A DNA stretch of 10,320 nt from an uncultured Akkermansia sp. Its GTDB lineage: Bacteria; Verrucomicrobiota; Verrucomicrobiia; Verrucomicrobiales; Akkermansiaceae. A program made the position numbers and the translations under genes. Under the pieces are notes generated by a model. The model was not told where the DNA came from and did no database searches. It saw only the letters and a list, made by a program, of their open reading frames with translations. Shown piece by piece: positions 7,296 to 10,320 of this stretch (position 1 is the stretch's first letter; each line of letters begins with the position of its first letter). Where the stretch lies: NCBI GenBank assembly GCA_904501915.1, contig CAJGCV010000071.1:1-10320 (forward strand), read 5' to 3'.

Positions 7296-7323
7296 TTGAA
7301 GGCGCTTGGATTTCATATATAAT
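7296..7323 (+). promoter_or_regulatory. Promoter for the small membrane protein
   Basis: The -35 element TTGAAG (7296-7301; four of six) and a perfect -10 TATAAT (7318-7323) are 16 bp apart. Start would be near 7330, giving a leader of about 86 nt. The leader contains GCCGGG (7357-7362) that can pair with CCCGGC (7375-7380) around a 12-nt loop, ending 35 nt before the start codon. Confidence 0.65.
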
Positions 7324-7415
7324 CAAACGTATAAAACAGCACCAGTCCCCCCAAAGGCCGGGCAAAGAATGAGCCCCGGCTTCCATCCTCCCCGAATCCA
7401 GACTATAAGGACAAG

Positions 7416-7814
7416 ATGAAATCCGTTATTTTCTATACCCTTCTGCTGCCGTTGCTCTATACTCTGCTATGGTATCAGGGAGAACATTTTATCCCCACAT
7501 ACATGGCGCCGGCCATGCATCTGCTGAGCATGGTATTTGCTCCGATTATCTGCTGCATCGGGTGGCTGTGGATTCAGCGCCGCCCTGTCAGGAGCCCGGA
7601 AACGCCCTATATCTGCTTTATGTTGCCGTTGGGGTTTATGCTTGTCGTCAGCCTTGTCTACATCCACACTACAGACTACGATGGTATTAATACAATCTTC
7701 GGACTTCTTTTCACTCTGGCAGCTAATGCTGTATGCAGTGCAGCCTTAGTGGCTCTTACAGGCCTGCTGAAAATGCTGTGGTGCATCGTATCTGACCCTA
7801 AGCAATGGAAGTAA
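7416..7814 (+). CDS. Small four-helix membrane protein of unknown function
   Basis: A 132-residue hydrophobic protein with predicted membrane segments at about 4-20, 30-53, 65-83 and 92-122, and a short basic loop (QRRPVRS, 54-60) between helices two and three. I do not recognise the family. It has the only convincing ribosome binding site in the window: AAGGA seven bases before the ATG. It stands alone between the fabI terminator and the convergent GH20 gene and has its own promoter. No terminator is evident in the 73 bp between its stop and the GH20 stop; a weak ACAAG/CTTGT stem near 7821-7840 is not convincing. The reading frame, start and promoter support a real gene; the role is open. 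Confidence 0.7.
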   Translation: MKSVIFYTLLLPLLYTLLWYQGEHFIPTYMAPAMHLLSMVFAPIICCIGWLWIQRRPVRSPETPYICFMLPLGFMLVVSLVYIHTTDYDGINTIFGLLFTLAANAVCSAALVALTGLLKMLWCIVSDPKQWK

Positions 7815-7887
7815 GCGGTACAAGAATGAGGAGGCTTGTTTGCGAGAGAGGATGACGCCATTCTGCCCCTATACCGGAAAAGAGAGG

Positions 7888-8970
7888 TCATTGCCCGGGG
7901 GTATCCGTCACCACTGCGGCCGATTGGGGAATGAACTTCTCTGCCAGCACCTCTGCCCTGGGGAAGGCCATGTGAAAGAGCTGCTCGGGGGTGCATATAT
8001 GCTCGGTCCAGAGGTTGGCCTGCACGCCAAGTACATGGGGCACCGCAGGTATGCGGAAGGAACGCACGGTTTCCGTGGTAATCACGTGCTCACCGGGAGC
8101 AGCGCTCTGCGGATCCTGCGGGTAGTCGAAGTAGAAGTGTGAGTTCGGACAGAGAATCACGGGCATGTTGAGCGCCATCACCCGCTCATACATCTCGGCA
8201 CGCCAGAGCATGACCCACTGGCCGCGCACACCGTTGCAGGCCGCTTCATCCCAGGTGATGGCCGGATAGCCGCGGGATTGCACATAGTCCACCATTTCCT
8301 GCATGAAATGCCGCTGAGCTTCGCAGCTCAGCAGGCGGGGATCCACCTCATCTCCTCCGAGGTGAATCGGGGTACCCTGCGGAAAGAGCTCCATGATTTC
8401 ATCGAGCACCCCCCGCACAAAGCGCCTGACTTCCGGGCGCTGTACTGCCAGTACGTCGCGCCCCAGCTTGCAGCCGGGGGGCGGCTCAATCGCCAGTTCG
8501 GGGTAGGCCACCAGGGCAGCATAGGAATGCCCTGGTAAATCAACCTCGGGCACCAGCATAATCCCCCGCTCTGCGCCATAGGCAATGAGTTGGCGCATGT
8601 CCTCCTGCGTATAAAAACCACCGTAACATTCGTGGAAATGGCTGCCAATCTCATGGCTGCGCCAATCCCAGGGGCCGGAGGGCAGTCGCTTGCGCCAGGC
8701 GGCCACTGTGGTCAGGCGCGGATAGCGCTTAATCTCCAGACGCCAGCCGGGACCATCCGTCAGGTGCAGGTGCAGGCGATTATAATTCAAGGCTGCCATA
8801 CGGTCCATGAACTGCCGCAGAACTGCGGGTTCAAAGTAATGGCGAGACACATCGACATGCAGCCCCCGCCAGCTCGGGCGGAACTCACCGGCAAAGGCAA
8901 GTGCGCTCAGACACCAGCAGATGACGAACAGGTATACCTTGCGACTCAATGAACAAAACATACACAGCAT
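7888..8970 (-). CDS. Secreted GH20 beta-N-acetylhexosaminidase, catalytic domain only
   Basis: Predicted 360-residue exported enzyme that releases terminal beta-linked GlcNAc or GalNAc by substrate-assisted catalysis. The signal peptide covers about 1-27 (VYLFVICWCLSALAFA, cleavage before GEF). The GH20 barrel starts at once with WRGLHVDVSRHYF (R35 is the usual sugar-binding arginine). The catalytic pair is D207-E208 in HLGGDE. W240 (TWDEA), the YFD triad (280-282) and W321/E323 (NLWTE) match substrate-pocket residues of the family. The N-terminal GH20b domain of most bacterial members is missing, and the protein stops only about 15 residues after the last barrel helix, so it is much shorter than the usual 500 or more residues. 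The active site is nevertheless complete. I chose the ATG at 8970; an in-frame TTG at 9003 adds eleven polar residues before the signal peptide. It lies 47 bp downstream of the thioredoxin-like gene, probably in one transcript. Confidence 0.88.
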   Translation of the reverse strand: MLCMFCSLSRKVYLFVICWCLSALAFAGEFRPSWRGLHVDVSRHYFEPAVLRQFMDRMAALNYNRLHLHLTDGPGWRLEIKRYPRLTTVAAWRKRLPSGPWDWRSHEIGSHFHECYGGFYTQEDMRQLIAYGAERGIMLVPEVDLPGHSYAALVAYPELAIEPPPGCKLGRDVLAVQRPEVRRFVRGVLDEIMELFPQGTPIHLGGDEVDPRLLSCEAQRHFMQEMVDYVQSRGYPAITWDEAACNGVRGQWVMLWRAEMYERVMALNMPVILCPNSHFYFDYPQDPQSAAPGEHVITTETVRSFRIPAVPHVLGVQANLWTEHICTPEQLFHMAFPRAEVLAEKFIPQSAAVVTDTPGQ

Positions 8971-9017
8971 CTTACAATTTCCAACTTCTGATTGCGTACT
9001 CAAATAGAACAGTTCTG

Positions 9018-9965
9018 TTACCTGGGACGGCTGGCCTTCAACATGCGGAGCAGTTCAGCCGGATCACGGAAGTAAGTATCCGTATAATGCCGGATTTCCG
9101 CCGCCTGTCCCTCCGGAAGCAGAGGAATGAGTTCCTCGAACATTCTGCGGGTCGCCGCGATGTCCTCCACCGTTTCGGCCGTCGTCATCGAGTACTGGCA
9201 ACGCGCCAACATGACCGAGGGGCGGTTAGCGGGCAGAGCCACGCTCAGCTGCTGCTCCAGCAGTTTACCCAGCTCCGGACTGTTGAATGCGTGGCGCTCC
9301 CGCTGATTCAGGAATAGCCGGGCCTGCTCAATGACGGCTGCGGCATCGTGTATCCCCGTTACATTCTCCGGATCGCATTCCATGATTTCGTTCCGGAGCG
9401 ATTCATTGAAGACAGCGAAACCCTTACTGTCGGGATAAAGCAGATAGGCCTCGTACAGGGTCTTGGCGCGTGCCACGCCGCTCTGCATGGCAGCCTTGCG
9501 GAAAAGAGCATCGACCATACATGCATTATCCAGCGAAGCAATAGCCTCCTTCACCGTCTTGTCACCTTCCTGAAAGCCACCCAATACCCTGCCCTGCGGG
9601 CTCAGTACCATAATCGTGGGATAGGCGGCCACACCGTAGCGAGCCGCTATAGCCTCGTTCCTGGCACGCAGAGCCGGGTCAAAACTCTTGCGACGGGGCA
9701 AATCCACCTCCATGAGTACAAAATGCGCATTGGCGTACGCCCGGAAGTCCGGATTATCGAGCACATTGCGCCGCAGATTAATGCAGGCAGAACACCAATC
9801 TGAGCCAGTAAAATCTATAAGAATCAGTTTCTTTTCCACTTCGGCCTTCCGCATGGCTGACGGCAAATCAGTCAGCCACCCCTCTGCCGCATGAACCGGA
9901 GCCAGCATGGCAACGGTGCTTCCCAGCAGAGTTGTATATATGAGGTTCCGCTTCACTACGTTCAT
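9018..9965 (-). CDS. Exported thioredoxin-fold protein
   Basis: A 315-residue protein with a signal peptide (about 1-26, cleavage after VHA) and a thioredoxin-like domain at about 27-145. The redox motif is WCSAC (W57, C58, C61) in FTGSDWCSAC, and the cis-proline is P116 (AAYPTIMVL). The GSDWCxxC form and the insert before the cis-Pro strand resemble the Thioredoxin_7/DsbD-gamma type of periplasmic reductant. The remaining 170 residues look helical (repeat-like) and are unassigned. The probable role is disulfide reduction or repair outside the cytoplasm; the partner is not known. The neighbouring exported GH20 (with several cysteines) and downstream position in the same transcript suggest a link, but this is inference. 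The ATG at 9965 has the A-rich leader ATATAA and no Shine-Dalgarno. The promoter candidate is about 90 bp upstream. Confidence 0.85.
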   Translation of the reverse strand: MNVVKRNLIYTTLLGSTVAMLAPVHAAEGWLTDLPSAMRKAEVEKKLILIDFTGSDWCSACINLRRNVLDNPDFRAYANAHFVLMEVDLPRRKSFDPALRARNEAIAARYGVAAYPTIMVLSPQGRVLGGFQEGDKTVKEAIASLDNACMVDALFRKAAMQSGVARAKTLYEAYLLYPDSKGFAVFNESLRNEIMECDPENVTGIHDAAAVIEQARLFLNQRERHAFNSPELGKLLEQQLSVALPANRPSVMLARCQYSMTTAETVEDIAATRRMFEELIPLLPEGQAAEIRHYTDTYFRDPAELLRMLKASRPR

Positions 9966-10055
9966 TTATATTCAAACTACCCGGTATTTCAGTCTGTTTG
10001 ACGGAGCTGAGCCCCCGCGGCGGCCACTCCACCCGGATGATACAGACCACCGCCC

Positions 10056-10086
10056 ATTATATAGCAGTTATTCCCCTGCATCTCAA
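10056..10086 (-). promoter_or_regulatory. Promoter candidate for the thioredoxin-like/GH20 unit
   Basis: Read on the minus strand: -35 TTGAGA (10081-10086; four of six) and a TATATAAT block (10056-10063). Spacing is 17 bp to TATATA or 19 bp to TATAAT. Transcription would start near 10048-10050, leaving a leader of about 83 nt. Confidence 0.55.
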
Positions 10087-10127
10087 GCTTATTTCCTGCC
10101 AATTGAGTATAAAATAACATTCATGAC

Positions 10128-10166
10128 ATTCAGAGACCCTTGCGGGTGTGATTCAGATTTGCGGGT
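10128..10166. repeat. Imperfect direct repeat next to the intron junction
   Basis: ATTCAGA plus TTGCGGGT occurs twice on the plus strand: 10128-10147 (with GACCC between the two blocks) and 10151-10166 (with one extra T). The second copy ends 14 bp from the group II intron 3' splice site. No gene can be assigned to 9966-10180 beyond the promoter; this stretch is the 3' exon side of the intron. Confidence 0.4.
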
Positions 10167-10183
10167 AGATACCCTGCTCAATC

Positions 10184-10210
10184 GAGTAGGGGGACTTTCG
10201 TCCCCCTCTC
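10184..10210 (-). ncRNA. Group II intron domain VI (branch-point helix)
   Basis: Minus-strand stem: GAG and AGGGGGAC, GAAA tetraloop, GTCCCCCT, a single unpaired A (10187), CTC. All eleven pairs are Watson-Crick. The unpaired A is the expected branch nucleotide. Confidence 0.88.
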
Positions 10211-10212
10211 AC

Positions 10213-10246
10213 ACCACCGTACGTGCGAATTACCGCATACGGCGGT
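10213..10246 (-). ncRNA. Group II intron domain V (catalytic helix)
   Basis: A 34-nt hairpin on the minus strand. ACCGCCGTA pairs with TACGGTGGT (nine pairs, one G-U), followed by a 2-nt bulge and the distal stem TGCGG/TCGCA with a TAAT loop. The block GCCGTATGCGG...GCACGTACGG is the classic domain V core. The catalytic triad reads CGC (domain positions 3-5) in place of the more common AGC. Confidence 0.88.
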
Positions 10247-10252
10247 TTCCAA

Positions 10253-10320
10253 TCAGCGTTTGAGGAGTTGATAAAACGAGATATATCCCTCTGCCCGCAG
10301 CCATGCGTTATCCATGCAGA
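10253..10320 (-). CDS. C-terminal end of the group II intron reverse transcriptase/maturase (partial)
   Basis: Only the last 21 residues and the TGA stop are inside the window: CMDNAWLRAEGYISFYQLLKR. The frame ends six bases before domain V, exactly where the protein frame in domain IV of such introns normally ends, and a tail of this type (NAWL...GY.S...L) fits maturase C-termini. No RT or maturase motif is in view, so the call rests on position next to the domain V/VI structures. The start lies beyond the right edge. Confidence 0.72.
   Translation of the reverse strand, partial: CMDNAWLRAEGYISFYQLLKR

Larger units (their letters stand above)
10181..10320 (-). mobile_element. 3' end of a group II intron, running off the right edge
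   Basis: On the minus strand the order is maturase C-terminus, domain V, a 2-nt linker, domain VI and the splice site, as in mobile bacterial group II introns. The intron ends in ...CTACTCGAT at 10181, matching the family 3' end (pyrimidine after A) and placing the bulged branch A (10187) seven bases from the junction. The 3' exon begins TGAGCAGGG. The 5' part, including the rest of the protein, lies outside the window. The intron sits about 215 bp upstream of the thioredoxin-like gene in the same direction. Confidence 0.88.

Noticed and set aside
7815..7887. Bidirectional terminator between the convergent genes
   Set aside because: Only a weak 5-bp ACAAG/CTTGT stem with no good T-run on either strand.
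8971..9003. TTG start for GH20
   Set aside because: It adds polar residues in front of the signal peptide; the ATG at 8970 gives a normal export signal.
9907..10263. Plus-strand open frame across the thioredoxin-like promoter and the intron end
   Set aside because: It overlaps the start of the thioredoxin-like gene, the promoter and the intron RNA structures, and has no protein family features.
1..10320. CRISPR array, tRNA, rRNA or insertion sequence ends
   Set aside because: No regularly spaced repeats, no cloverleaf and no transposase pattern were seen on either strand; the only mobile element evidence is the group II intron end.

Overview
The window looks like chromosomal DNA from a Verrucomicrobiota bacterium close to the gut, mucin-degrading Akkermansia type. 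This is an inference from content: GC-rich genes, two secreted hexosaminidase-type glycosidases (GH84 and GH20), a secreted thioredoxin-fold protein, and start codons that mostly lack a Shine-Dalgarno sequence. The exact genus cannot be read from this stretch.

Layout. Positions 1-254 hold a hairpin at the left edge and a strong sigma70-type promoter. From 255 to 5761 four plus-strand genes run almost without gaps: a 954-residue secreted GH84 glycosidase with an F5/8C (CBM32-like) module, an SDR oxidoreductase whose start overlaps the GH84 stop, an MBL-fold hydrolase of the COG1237 type, and a five-helix membrane protein with a YcxB-like domain. After a 160-bp regulatory gap with a promoter and paired repeats comes a two-gene unit, a YbjN-domain protein and fabI (enoyl-ACP reductase), closed by a clear intrinsic terminator at 7229-7257. 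A separate promoter then serves a small four-helix membrane protein (7416-7814).

From 7888 to 9965 two minus-strand genes face the plus-strand ones: a secreted thioredoxin-like protein, then a minimal secreted GH20 beta-hexosaminidase, with a promoter candidate at 10056-10086. The right edge (10181-10320) is the 3' end of a group II intron on the minus strand: the last 21 codons and stop of its reverse transcriptase/maturase, domain V, domain VI with the bulged branch A, and the 3' splice site.

How the genes fit together. The GH84 and GH20 enzymes both act on terminal N-acetylhexosamine residues and would be exported, consistent with host-glycan (mucin) foraging. The SDR, MBL and membrane proteins are tied to GH84 by gene spacing only; their substrates are unknown. 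fabI is a housekeeping lipid gene. No CRISPR array, tRNA, rRNA or complete insertion sequence was seen. The least explained items are the GH84-SDR-MBL-membrane gene cluster and the repeat structures in front of the YbjN-fabI unit.
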